From: Bacteroidales bacterium
GTDB lineage: Bacteria > Bacteroidota > Bacteroidia > Bacteroidales > WCHB1-69
Length of the DNA: 35,930 nt
Assembly: GCA_023229985.1 (NCBI GenBank)
Contig: JALNYF010000017.1
Span: 1 to 35,930, forward strand
Reading direction: 5' to 3'
The number at the start of each line of letters is the position of its first letter. Positions within the stretch are counted from its first letter, which is position 1. This document shows positions 25,730 through 33,280 of the stretch, in pieces. Made by a program: the position numbers and the translations under genes. The notes beneath the pieces were generated by a model that was not told where the DNA came from, made no database searches, and saw only the letters and a list, made by a program, of their open reading frames with translations.

Positions 25730-26596
25730 ATGGAATCATCGGAATTATTTAAAAAAGTCCGGAAAATTGAAATCCGAACCCGCGCATTGTCACAACAAAT
25801 TTTTGCTGGGCAGTATCATAGTGCTTTCAAAGGTAAGGGTATGGCTTTCAGCGAAGTAAGACAATATAACTACGGTGACGATGTCCGTTTTATAGATTGG
25901 AACGTAACCGCACGATTCCATACCCCTTATGTCAAAATTTTTGAAGAAGAACGAGAAATGACGGTGGTGCTGATGATTGATGTAAGTGGTTCAAACCTCT
26001 TTGGCACACGCAAACAACTTAAAACAGAACTAATTACAGAACTAGCTGCAGTCTTATCTTTTTCCGCCATCAACAACAACGACAAAGTGGGAGTTATCTT
26101 TTTTAGCGATAAAGTAGAAAAATTTATTCCCCCGAAGAAAGGGAAAACACATATTTTGCGAATTATCCGAGAATTGCTCACCTATAAACCAACTCAAACC
26201 GTAACCAATCTCAATGAAACGCTCCGCTATTTCACCAATGCCGTTAAGAAAAAATGCACCGCTTTTATTATTTCCGACTTCGTCAATTGCGAGTTTGAAC
26301 AAGCTTTAAAAATTGCCGCCAACAAGCATGACATTGTGGCACTGCAAGTTATTGACCACGGTGAATTGGAAATCCCGAATTTGGGAATCATTGAGATTCA
26401 AGACCCGGAAACCGGAAATCGCTTCTGGGCTGACACCGGCAGCCGCAAGGTCCGAAACAGTTATGCCAAATGGTGGCGGGATGGTTTACTACGGAATAAA
26501 GAGACCTTCAAACGCGCCGGCATTGACACCACCCTTTTATACACCGATAGGGATTATGTTCCCGCCTTGTCGGAATTGTTCCGCAAAAGAGGTTAA
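25730..26596 (+). CDS. DUF58 (VWA-like) protein partner of MoxR
   Basis: A 288-residue protein without signal peptide or membrane segment. The DUF58 signature GKGMAFSEVRQYNYGDDVRFIDWNVTAR is complete (about residues 37-64). It is followed by a von Willebrand A-like fold with a MIDAS-type D84-x-S86-x-S88 (MIDVSGSNLFG), DKVGVIFFSD, and AFIISDF. Proteins of this family are coupled to MoxR ATPases; the molecular task is not established. The next gene, the arginine deiminase-like protein, starts 12 bases after the stop. Confidence 0.9.
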   Translation: MESSELFKKVRKIEIRTRALSQQIFAGQYHSAFKGKGMAFSEVRQYNYGDDVRFIDWNVTARFHTPYVKIFEEEREMTVVLMIDVSGSNLFGTRKQLKTELITELAAVLSFSAINNNDKVGVIFFSDKVEKFIPPKKGKTHILRIIRELLTYKPTQTVTNLNETLRYFTNAVKKKCTAFIISDFVNCEFEQALKIAANKHDIVALQVIDHGELEIPNLGIIEIQDPETGNRFWADTGSRKVRNSYAKWWRDGLLRNKETFKRAGIDTTLLYTDRDYVPALSELFRKRG

Positions 26597-26608
26597 TACA
26601 ACTATTTT

Positions 26609-28348
26609 ATGAAAAAAACTATTATCGCGATTGTATTGGTTTGCTCCACATTTTGCTCGTTTTCGCAAACTGACAGCACCAAAAAATCTAATTTGCCCCT
26701 CACCTATTGGATGAATGCCGATGAGTTGGCACGAAAAAATGAAATTGGCATGAACTTTCGTGGGACAAATCCACCGGAAGCTCCCATCATCAATATTGCC
26801 GAGTTCCAACCCATGCAAGGCGTGCTCGTCAGATACCCTTTCGGTATTCCCGTTTCGCTCATTGCCGCTATGTCTCAAATTGTTACCGTGACTACCAGCA
26901 TTAGCTCCGCCAATCAACAAACAACCGTTGAAAATATTTACCGGAGCAATGGAGTGAATATGAATAACGTCGATTTTGTCATTGCCAATACTGACAGCTA
27001 TTGGACACGCGATTACGGTCCGTGGATGATTATTGACGGCAATGATGAATTTGGAGTCGTCGATTTTATTTACAATCGCCCGCGTCCGAATGATGACGCA
27101 CATGCCGCCACTATGGCAAACTTCTTGAATATCAATTATTTTTCAATGGATTTTGTACAAACCGGTGGAAACTATATGACCGATGGCTATGGAACGGCTG
27201 CCTCTACAGACTTAGCTTTGACCGAAAATGAGGATATGACAACCGCTGAAATTGAAAATATGACTCATGATTTCTTAGGCATTGATACTTATCATTTTAC
27301 TGCAGACCCATTAGACGACTACATCGCACACATTGATTGCTGGGGAAAATATTTAGCGGTAGATAAAGTGATGATTGGTCAGGTACCGGCATCGGACTAC
27401 CGTTATTCGCAGTTTGAAGCCATTGCCGATTGGTTTGCCAACACCACAACCCCGTGGGGCAACAAATACCGCGTTTACCGCGTGTTCACTCCCGGAGGAA
27501 TGAACACGACTACCCCTTATACCAACTGTCTGATTCTCAACGACCATGTTTTCCTCCCGCAAACAGGAAGCAGCTACGATCAAGATGCAATAGAAGCCTA
27601 TCAGGCTGCCATGCCCGGTTATACCATTGTCCCCATTATGGAAAGCAGCTCCACACCGTGGGAAAATACAGATGCGCTGCACTGTCGCACCCATGAAATT
27701 GCGGACCTGGGAATGTTGCTCATTCGCCATTATCCGATTTGCGGACAACAAGCTTATTATCCTCAATTTACCATTCAAGCCGACATTACCGCACTCAGCG
27801 GACAAGCGTTAGAAAGTGATTCGATCTTAATTTATTACAAAATCAATCAAGAGAATTGGCAAAACAGACCGATGCACGCGGTTGGGGGCAAAACTTGGGA
27901 AGGCACTATTAGCGGCATCACCGATAGTTGCGGGATTTCATACTACATTTTTGCCAAAGACTATTCGCTCCGACGCGAAAAACACCCTTACATTGGCGAA
28001 TACGACCCCCATTTTTTCACTGTCAGCGCACCATATACCCCGCCCATTATCATTGATGACGATTATGAAGAAGATGATATCTATACACAAATAACTGATT
28101 CACAAATCAATAACTATAAAATTACTCCCAATCCTGCCCATAGCTTCTTCCATATTTATGCCGCCAATGGAGAATCCGTCTCTATTTACGATGCCTCAGG
28201 AAAACTTATTTCACAAAATTCCTTCCATTCACAAAAAAACATGACCGTTGATTGTTCACAATGGGCTGACGGCATTTATTTCATTCTAATCAAAACTAAA
28301 AATGGAAAAACAATAACAGACAAGATACTCATAACTTCTTCATTATAA
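26609..28348 (+). CDS. Secreted peptidylarginine deiminase-like protein (PPAD type) with T9SS sorting domain
   Basis: 579 residues: signal peptide (about 1-19), agmatine deiminase/PAD beta-alpha propeller (about 45-385), Ig-like domain (about 390-470), an acidic linker (IIDDDYEEDD) and a T9SS sorting domain (about 495-579; ITPNPAHSFFHIYA, IYDASGKLI, WADGIYFILI). It follows P. gingivalis PPAD along the whole length. The active-site set as I recall it from PPAD (D130, R152, R154, H236, D238, N297, C351) is present as D135 (WTRDYGPW), R157 and R159 (FIYNRPRPNDD), H241 and D243 (YIAHIDCWGK), N306 (YTNCLILND) and C359 (TDALHCRTHE). R152/R154 hold the carboxylate of C-terminal Arg, so citrullination of C-terminal arginines is predicted. 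An agmatine deiminase is less likely because that family is cytoplasmic and lacks the paired arginines. It overlaps folC by one base. Confidence 0.9.
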   Translation: MKKTIIAIVLVCSTFCSFSQTDSTKKSNLPLTYWMNADELARKNEIGMNFRGTNPPEAPIINIAEFQPMQGVLVRYPFGIPVSLIAAMSQIVTVTTSISSANQQTTVENIYRSNGVNMNNVDFVIANTDSYWTRDYGPWMIIDGNDEFGVVDFIYNRPRPNDDAHAATMANFLNINYFSMDFVQTGGNYMTDGYGTAASTDLALTENEDMTTAEIENMTHDFLGIDTYHFTADPLDDYIAHIDCWGKYLAVDKVMIGQVPASDYRYSQFEAIADWFANTTTPWGNKYRVYRVFTPGGMNTTTPYTNCLILNDHVFLPQTGSSYDQDAIEAYQAAMPGYTIVPIMESSSTPWENTDALHCRTHEIADLGMLLIRHYPICGQQAYYPQFTIQADITALSGQALESDSILIYYKINQENWQNRPMHAVGGKTWEGTISGITDSCGISYYIFAKDYSLRREKHPYIGEYDPHFFTVSAPYTPPIIIDDDYEEDDIYTQITDSQINNYKITPNPAHSFFHIYAANGESVSIYDASGKLISQNSFHSQKNMTVDCSQWADGIYFILIKTKNGKTITDKILITSSL

Positions 28349-29667
28349 TGAAATTAACATACGAAAATATCTTAAATAATATTTTTACTGCCTTCCCCAT
28401 GTACCACAAAATAGGTAGCAGTGCCTATAAAGAGGGATTGGAAAACATTGAAGAATTAGTAGCCATCATCGGACATCCGGAGAAAAAATTCAAGGCTGTC
28501 CATGTTACCGGAACCAACGGAAAAGGCTCCGTGAGTCACTTTTTATCCTCATTTTTTCAGGAAGCAGGCTATAAAACAGGATTATACACATCGCCCCATT
28601 TGATAGATTTTAGAGAAAGAATCAAAATCAATGGCGAAATGATACCGCAAGATAAAGTGGTGGATTTTTTCGAACAATATCAATCCCAATTCAGCCATTT
28701 GGAGCCCTCATTTTTTGAAATGACAACTGCCTTGGCATTTCACTATTTTGCTGAAGAAAAAGTGGATATTGCCATTGTAGAAGTAGGCTTGGGCGGCAGG
28801 TTGGATGCGACCAACATCCTTACACCGGAACTCTCTGTCATCACCAATATATCGTTAGATCATACACAGTTATTAGGAGATTCCTTAGCCAAGATTGCTT
28901 TTGAAAAAGCCGGAATTATCAAAAAACAGACACCGGTTGTAATTGGTCAGACACTTTCGGAAACCATGCCGGTATTTGAGGAGCAAGCCCGCATCAAAGA
29001 AGCTCCCCTCTATACCACCGGATCCATCCGCATCGAAGAAACTGATACTCCAACCGCCCCACAGCATCGTTTCATCCGAATTATCAAGGACAACGAAATA
29101 ATTGGAACAGACATTCCATTGCCGCTGCGCGGGGATTATCAATTTGAAAATATTGCCACCTTTGTTCAAGCCGTATCTGTCATTTATCCGCATAATAAAT
29201 TGTTTAACAGCTTAATATACCGTGCTCTGGCGAACGTCGTTGCCAATACTCATTTGCTGGGTCGGTGGCAGATAATTTCACAAACCCCGCTAACAATTTG
29301 CGATACAGGACACAATAGTGGCGGATTTCATTATATTTCCCAACAGTTGGCACGAATAAAATGTAAAAAATTGCATATCATCATTGGTTTTGTCAGTGAT
29401 AAAGATTTTCAAACCATCATCACACTACTCCCACAAAATGCTGATTATCATATATGTAAAGCTAATATTGCAAGAGCTTTAGACCCTCATATCATTGAAA
29501 GTCCCATGCGAAATCACGGTTTACAGACAACCATCAGCTCCCAATCGGTGTATCAAACTTATCAGCAATTAGTTACCACTGCCACCAATGATGAAGCTTT
29601 TTACATCGGAGGCAGCACATTTATAGTCGCCGATTTTTTGAATGAAAGTTTTTCTCAAAAAAAATGA
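28348..29667 (+). CDS. folC: Bifunctional dihydrofolate synthase / folylpolyglutamate synthase
   Basis: A 439-residue cytoplasmic Mur-ligase-type enzyme that adds glutamate to dihydropteroate and folates using ATP. The P-loop is HVTGTNGKGSVSHF (K59), followed by TGLYTSPHLIDFRERI, FFEMTTALAFHYF, VGLGGRLDATNI and TNISLDHTQLLG. In the C-terminal Mur-ligase domain ICDTGHNSGGF and IIGFVSDKD are seen. The ATG shares its A with the TAA stop of the upstream deiminase gene, so translation is coupled. Length and motifs are normal. Confidence 0.95.
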   Translation: MKLTYENILNNIFTAFPMYHKIGSSAYKEGLENIEELVAIIGHPEKKFKAVHVTGTNGKGSVSHFLSSFFQEAGYKTGLYTSPHLIDFRERIKINGEMIPQDKVVDFFEQYQSQFSHLEPSFFEMTTALAFHYFAEEKVDIAIVEVGLGGRLDATNILTPELSVITNISLDHTQLLGDSLAKIAFEKAGIIKKQTPVVIGQTLSETMPVFEEQARIKEAPLYTTGSIRIEETDTPTAPQHRFIRIIKDNEIIGTDIPLPLRGDYQFENIATFVQAVSVIYPHNKLFNSLIYRALANVVANTHLLGRWQIISQTPLTICDTGHNSGGFHYISQQLARIKCKKLHIIIGFVSDKDFQTIITLLPQNADYHICKANIARALDPHIIESPMRNHGLQTTISSQSVYQTYQQLVTTATNDEAFYIGGSTFIVADFLNESFSQKK

Positions 29668-29685
29668 TGAAAGTCATCTGTAATA

Positions 29686-29716
29686 TTTGACTTTACTTTT
29701 AAAGTTCGTATATTTG
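29686..29716 (+). promoter_or_regulatory. Complete Bacteroidota-type promoter (TTTG -N19- TATATTTG)
   Basis: A -33 box TTTG at 29686-29689 is followed after exactly 19 bases by the -7 box TATATTTG at 29709-29716, matching TTTG-N19-21-TAnnTTTG. It lies in the 102-base gap after folC and about 53 bases before the helix-hairpin-helix gene start. It is the only promoter in the window for which I see both boxes at standard spacing. Confidence 0.75.
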
Positions 29717-29769
29717 CTGCTGCTGTTTCATGAACCACATCTATTATTAACTCATTAATCTACAATACG

Positions 29770-30501
29770 ATGAAAAAAATTTTCAACTTTTCGCGCGGTG
29801 AATTTTGGGCAACCGTTGTTTTACTTTTACTTATTTTAGGGGGTCTTTTCTTTTACTTTTTTTATGAAAAAAGGCTACCCGAGAAAATCGATTTATCAGA
29901 GTATCGGGCAACGATTCAGGAATTTGAAGAGCAACAGCAGTTTTTTGATTCAACGAAGCATCATCAAAAAAAGTCTTTTTATAAGCGCAGTTATCGTTAC
30001 GACTATGACTACACGTCCACGAATAAGAAATATGATTCTGCACATTATCAGAGAGATACCTCAAAGTTGCAGCGCATGGAGAAAAAAGTACTCTACCAAA
30101 TACACAAAATTGATTTAAACAAATGTGACACAACGGCGATAGTCGGAGTTCCTCAATTTGGCAGCAAACGCGCTTTAAAAGTGATCGAATACCGCGATAA
30201 ATTGGGCGGTTTCTATAGTTTTGCACAACTCCGTGAGATTTATATATTGCAAGATATTTCCATCGAACATTGTGCAAAATATTTCACCATAGACCCATCC
30301 AAAATTAAGAAAATTGATATTAATCACGTGACATACAAGGAGTTAATTACCCACCCCTATTTCGATGCCTACTTAACGAAACAAGTTATAAACTACCGCG
30401 ATCAAAAAGGAAGTATCAAAAACATGGCACATTTTAAGGAAATAACGCACGCATACAAAGAGTTAACAGATAAATTGGAACCATACCTCATTTTTGAATA
30501 A
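29770..30501 (+). CDS. Membrane-anchored helix-hairpin-helix protein (ComEA-like HhH repeats)
   Basis: A 243-residue protein with one N-terminal membrane helix (about residues 12-31, FWATVVLLLLILGGLFFYFF), a charged, Tyr- and Lys-rich linker (about 32-105) and two helix-hairpin-helix units. The first starts near residue 112 (KIDLNKCDTTAIVGVPQFG, then RALKVIEYRDKLGGF) and the second near 178 (KIDINHVTYKELITHPYF, then TKQVINYRDQKG). HhH units of this kind bind DNA backbone in ComEA-type uptake proteins, but similar Bacteroidota proteins have no proven function. DNA binding outside the inner membrane is a guess. It has its own promoter at 29686-29716. Confidence 0.82.
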   Translation: MKKIFNFSRGEFWATVVLLLLILGGLFFYFFYEKRLPEKIDLSEYRATIQEFEEQQQFFDSTKHHQKKSFYKRSYRYDYDYTSTNKKYDSAHYQRDTSKLQRMEKKVLYQIHKIDLNKCDTTAIVGVPQFGSKRALKVIEYRDKLGGFYSFAQLREIYILQDISIEHCAKYFTIDPSKIKKIDINHVTYKELITHPYFDAYLTKQVINYRDQKGSIKNMAHFKEITHAYKELTDKLEPYLIFE

Positions 30502-30527
30502 TCACAACCTATATGCTCAAAAAAATG

Positions 30528-30535
30528 TATTTTTG
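30528..30535 (+). promoter_or_regulatory. Putative -7 promoter box (TATTTTTG) for the lipoprotein esterase
   Basis: TATTTTTG matches TAnnTTTG and ends 26 bases before the ATG at 30562. A TTTTTG at 30491-30496 is too far upstream (31 bases) to be a standard -33 box. Confidence 0.5.
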
Positions 30536-30561
30536 CACTTCAAATTAAAACGCGCTACATT

Positions 30562-32142
30562 ATGATTAAATACATGCAAAAAATTCTTCATCTGCTCGTC
30601 ATCATTCTTTTGTTGCTCATTGCCGGGTGTGAATCTGACATTAATATAGCTGATATTCAACAAGATACTTTCTACTATGGAACTGTCGGGAATCGAGAGA
30701 TGATTATCAAAGTCAATCATTTGAATGGCAAACTGTTTGATGGTGATTATTATGATATTTCTCAAAATTCGACCGTCAATCCCATTGAGTTTCATGGGAA
30801 GATCAAGAGGAACAAATGTGTTGTCTCGTTTTTAGACAAAAAAATGTCGATTCAACATATACAGTGGAAATTTTCAGACAACAGATTTACAGGGAGTTGC
30901 AAAATTGATGGGGAAGAATACGATTTTCAGTTTACTGCATATACTGCGCCTGAATTCAAAAAATATAAAAACAGATATAAAGAGCCGATCTATGAATATA
31001 ACGTGATCAAAAATGTAAAATACGGCACGGCAACGGGCTATTGGACTTCCAATCCGACTACCTCGACCGATTATTTTGAAATCATCAAAAACGGGCTTTC
31101 ATCATCGATTGAAACGAGCACTTTAGCGCTCACCATGGATATTTATTTGCCAAAGAATGATTACCTTAGCCGACGTCCCTTGCTCATGTTAATTCATGGT
31201 GGCGGTTTTTATATTGGGGATAAAGCAGATGCGCCGATTGTCAGATGGTGCAATCATTTTGCATCTTTGGGATATGTAGTTGCTTCCATTAATTACAGAA
31301 TGGGATTTAAACCCGCCAAGCAATCCATCGAAAGATGCGGGTATCGTGCCACGCAGGACGCACACGCCGCCATGCGTTTTTTGCTTGCCAATCAAGATAA
31401 ATTCAAAATAGACCCGAACTATCTTTTTGCTGCAGGGAGTAGTGCCGGCGGCATAACGACGCTCAACCTTGCTTTCATGCGGAATAAAAACCGTCCCGAA
31501 TCCTCGCACGGGAATTGGGTATTGGAAGATTTGGGAGACATTGAAAGTTCCGGGAACACGCTCAAGCAGACCTTCCACCTTCGCGCCATTGCCAATATGT
31601 GGGGAGCCGTTCACGACATCAATGAAATCGCCAACTCCAATACTTCCATTATCTCTTTTCACGGCGACGCAGACCAAGTAGTTCCTTATGATTATGATGT
31701 TCCTTTTAAAGATATTCAACTGGGATTCAGCAAGTTATTTTTCAATAAAATGTATGGCTCGGCTGCCATTCATCGTAAAGCAAAAGAGTTGGGTTATCGA
31801 CAAACACTTCATACATTCCCGGGTGCAGGGCACGCACCGCACGTAGATAAAAACGACAACCCAACCGAGAAGTTTTGGTTTATTCAAAAAGAGATGACCG
31901 ATTTCTTCTATCGGGAATTTCTGCCCAGAGACGTTGTCATTTCTTCAAAACAAGCCCAAGTTTATACCATTGACATTTCAAATCCGGTTCGAACCTATTG
32001 GAAAGCAGAAGGAGGACTTATTCTATCTTCCAATAGCACTTCCGCGCGCGTTGTCTGGTTAAAAAGCGATACCCCACATAAATTATCAGTCGCAGGTTAC
32101 TTAGAGAACGGTGCCGCTTTTTTCACCGAACAGAATTTTTGA
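30562..32142 (+). CDS. Lipoprotein alpha/beta-hydrolase (esterase-like)
   Basis: A 526-residue lipoprotein with lipobox IAGC (C23). Residues about 30-130 form a beta-rich domain I do not recognise. Residues about 145-460 are an alpha/beta hydrolase of the carboxylesterase type: oxyanion-hole motif LIHGGGFYIGDKAD, nucleophile S294 in AAGSSAGGITT, the acid probably in SFHGDADQVVPYDYD, and the catalytic His in FPGAGHAPH. Residues about 465-526 form a further small beta-rich domain ending in FFTEQNF. Likely role: hydrolysis of an ester on a small or polymeric substrate at the cell envelope; the substrate is unknown. A later in-frame ATG at 30574 would give an equally good signal peptide. Confidence 0.85.
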   Translation: MIKYMQKILHLLVIILLLLIAGCESDINIADIQQDTFYYGTVGNREMIIKVNHLNGKLFDGDYYDISQNSTVNPIEFHGKIKRNKCVVSFLDKKMSIQHIQWKFSDNRFTGSCKIDGEEYDFQFTAYTAPEFKKYKNRYKEPIYEYNVIKNVKYGTATGYWTSNPTTSTDYFEIIKNGLSSSIETSTLALTMDIYLPKNDYLSRRPLLMLIHGGGFYIGDKADAPIVRWCNHFASLGYVVASINYRMGFKPAKQSIERCGYRATQDAHAAMRFLLANQDKFKIDPNYLFAAGSSAGGITTLNLAFMRNKNRPESSHGNWVLEDLGDIESSGNTLKQTFHLRAIANMWGAVHDINEIANSNTSIISFHGDADQVVPYDYDVPFKDIQLGFSKLFFNKMYGSAAIHRKAKELGYRQTLHTFPGAGHAPHVDKNDNPTEKFWFIQKEMTDFFYREFLPRDVVISSKQAQVYTIDISNPVRTYWKAEGGLILSSNSTSARVVWLKSDTPHKLSVAGYLENGAAFFTEQNF

Positions 32143-32339
32143 TTCGGCTTTGTGGTCTAAGTTGATGGTTTTGCATCATTTAATTCATTTTAAGAGACTT
32201 CGTTCTGTTGAATAAACGGTAGTCAATTAATTTACCGGACAGCAAAAAATAGTAATTTATATTAACCGAATTAAAATGTACTCCCGCACCGAGGAAAGAG
32301 ATCTTGAATAACGACTATCAATTAAATCGCACCATAAAA

Positions 32340-32371
32340 AAAATCCTTGAAAAAATCAAGGATTTTTTTTT
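32340..32371. terminator. Bidirectional rho-independent terminator after tRNA-Leu
   Basis: A stem of AAATCCTTGA with TCAAGGATTT around a five-A loop is flanked by A-runs on one side and a T-run on the other, so it can work in both directions. On the minus strand it lies directly after the tRNA-Leu gene. On the plus strand it would stop read-through from the esterase gene about 200 bases upstream. Confidence 0.8.
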
Positions 32372-32374
32372 ATG

Positions 32375-32458
32375 TGCCCAGGACAAGAGTCGAACTTGCA
32401 CGGGAATACTCCCACTACCCCCTCAAAGTAGCGTGTCTACCAATTCCACCACCTGGGC
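32375..32458 (-). tRNA. tRNA-Leu (anticodon GAG)
   Basis: Read on the minus strand the gene starts GCCCAGGTGGTGGAATTGG and ends TTCGACTCTTGTCCTGGGCA. The acceptor stem GCCCAGG pairs with CCTGGGC and the discriminator base is A. The D-loop has the leucine-type GGTAGACACG, the anticodon arm CTACT-TTGAGGG-GGTAG gives GAG, and there is a long class II variable arm (TGGGAGTATTCCCG). The 3' CCA is not encoded. It reads CUU and CUC codons. Confidence 0.95.
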
Positions 32459-32471
32459 TTATTTGCGGCGG

Positions 32472-32479
32472 CAAAATTA
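32472..32479 (-). promoter_or_regulatory. Putative -7 promoter box (TAATTTTG) for tRNA-Leu
   Basis: On the minus strand 32479-32472 reads TAATTTTG, a match to TAnnTTTG, 13 bases before the 5' end of the tRNA. A TTTG at 32498-32495 is present, but the spacing is 15 bases instead of the usual 19-21. Confidence 0.5.
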
Positions 32480-32609
32480 CATTTTTTTTTAATACAAATA
32501 AATGTTCCTGAAATATTTTTTTCAAAAACAGTCTTTATCTTTGATTTTCAATTAATTAAGTATCTAAAAAAATATAATTGGCAAAGGTGTATCATTTATA
32601 AAAAAAGTG

Positions 32610-32617
32610 TATTTTTG
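32610..32617 (+). promoter_or_regulatory. Putative -7 promoter box (TATTTTTG) for infC-rpmI-rplT
   Basis: TATTTTTG matches TAnnTTTG 57 bases before the proposed infC start, leaving a leader of roughly 50 bases that contains the strong ribosome-binding site at 32661-32668. No -33 TTTG at normal spacing is seen. Confidence 0.55.
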
Positions 32618-32660
32618 CAGCCTTAAACTTTTAAAGTTAAGAATGTTATAAACAATTAAA

Positions 32661-32677
32661 AGAGGAGGTTTTTTATC
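32661..32677 (+). promoter_or_regulatory. Strong Shine-Dalgarno sequence and ATC start codon of infC
   Basis: AGAGGAGG at 32661-32668 is followed by six T and then ATC at 32675-32677. The frame from this ATC reads (M)ATQFNRPGYNRRG and runs into the IF3 sequence; the first in-frame ATG is 14 codons later, at 32717, with no ribosome-binding site at normal spacing. A strong Shine-Dalgarno sequence at 6-base spacing marks the ATC as the start. Confidence 0.8.
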
Positions 32678-33235
32678 GCTACACAATTCAACAGACCCGG
32701 GTACAACAGACGGGGAATGCCACAAAAAAAGGAGGCAGCTCACAAGATCAATCAATTTATTACTGCTCAAACAGTTAGAGTAGTGAGTGAAAATTTTGAA
32801 CCCCAAATTGTTTCTCTGAGAGAAGCATTGGCGTTGGCTGAACAATACGAGTTGGATTTGGTTGAGATTTCTCCTCAAGCCACCCCGCCGGTTTGCAAAG
32901 TGATGGATTATCAAAAGTTTCTTTACGAACAAAAGAAGAAACAAAAAGATATAAAAGCCAAATCTGCTAAAGTGGTGATCAAAGAGATACGATTAGGGCC
33001 GCAAACCGATGAACATGATTTTGAGTTTAAAACCAATCATGCCATTCGTTTCCTGAAAGAAGGCTGCAAAGTGAAGGTAGATGTCTTTTTCAAAGGACGT
33101 TCCATCGTATATAAAGACCAAGGGGAACTGATATTGCTCAAATTTGCCCAAGCCGTGGAAGAGTTTGGGAAACCGGAACAAATGCCCAAACTGGAAGGGA
33201 AAAGAATGATCATCGTCATTAACCCCAAAAAATAA
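32675..33235 (+). CDS. infC: Translation initiation factor IF-3 (start at ATC)
   Basis: Starting at the ATC the protein has 186 residues; from the ATG at 32717 it would have 172. Both IF3 domains are complete: the N-terminal domain with HKINQFITAQTVRVV, LREALALAEQYELDLVEI and PPVCKVMDYQKFLYEQKKKQ, then the C-terminal domain with VKIDVFFKGR-like VKVDVFFKGRSIVYKD and the end KRMIIVINPKK. IF3 binds the 30S subunit, blocks 50S joining and rejects non-standard start codons, which is why infC in other bacteria often has a rare start (AUU, AUC) for feedback control. The ATC and Shine-Dalgarno sequence suggest the same here. It heads the usual infC-rpmI-rplT operon. Confidence 0.95.
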   Translation: MATQFNRPGYNRRGMPQKKEAAHKINQFITAQTVRVVSENFEPQIVSLREALALAEQYELDLVEISPQATPPVCKVMDYQKFLYEQKKKQKDIKAKSAKVVIKEIRLGPQTDEHDFEFKTNHAIRFLKEGCKVKVDVFFKGRSIVYKDQGELILLKFAQAVEEFGKPEQMPKLEGKRMIIVINPKK

Positions 33236-33280
33236 GAAATTGCAATAACTCATCATATTAATCTTAAAAATCACGGAGAA

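Noticed and set aside
26609..28348. Plain agmatine deiminase (AguA) for the deiminase gene
   Set aside because: Signal peptide, Ig-like domain, T9SS tail and the RPR arginine pair point to the PPAD type instead.
32304..32492. Open frame of 62 codons on the plus strand across the tRNA region
   Set aside because: It is the antisense of tRNA-Leu plus the terminator (contains the well-known false peptide QDKSRTCTGILPLPPQSSVS).
32625..32637. Palindrome AACTTTTAAAGTT in the infC leader as a regulatory hairpin
   Set aside because: It has a one-base centre, so it cannot fold into an RNA hairpin as written, and short AT palindromes arise easily in this composition.
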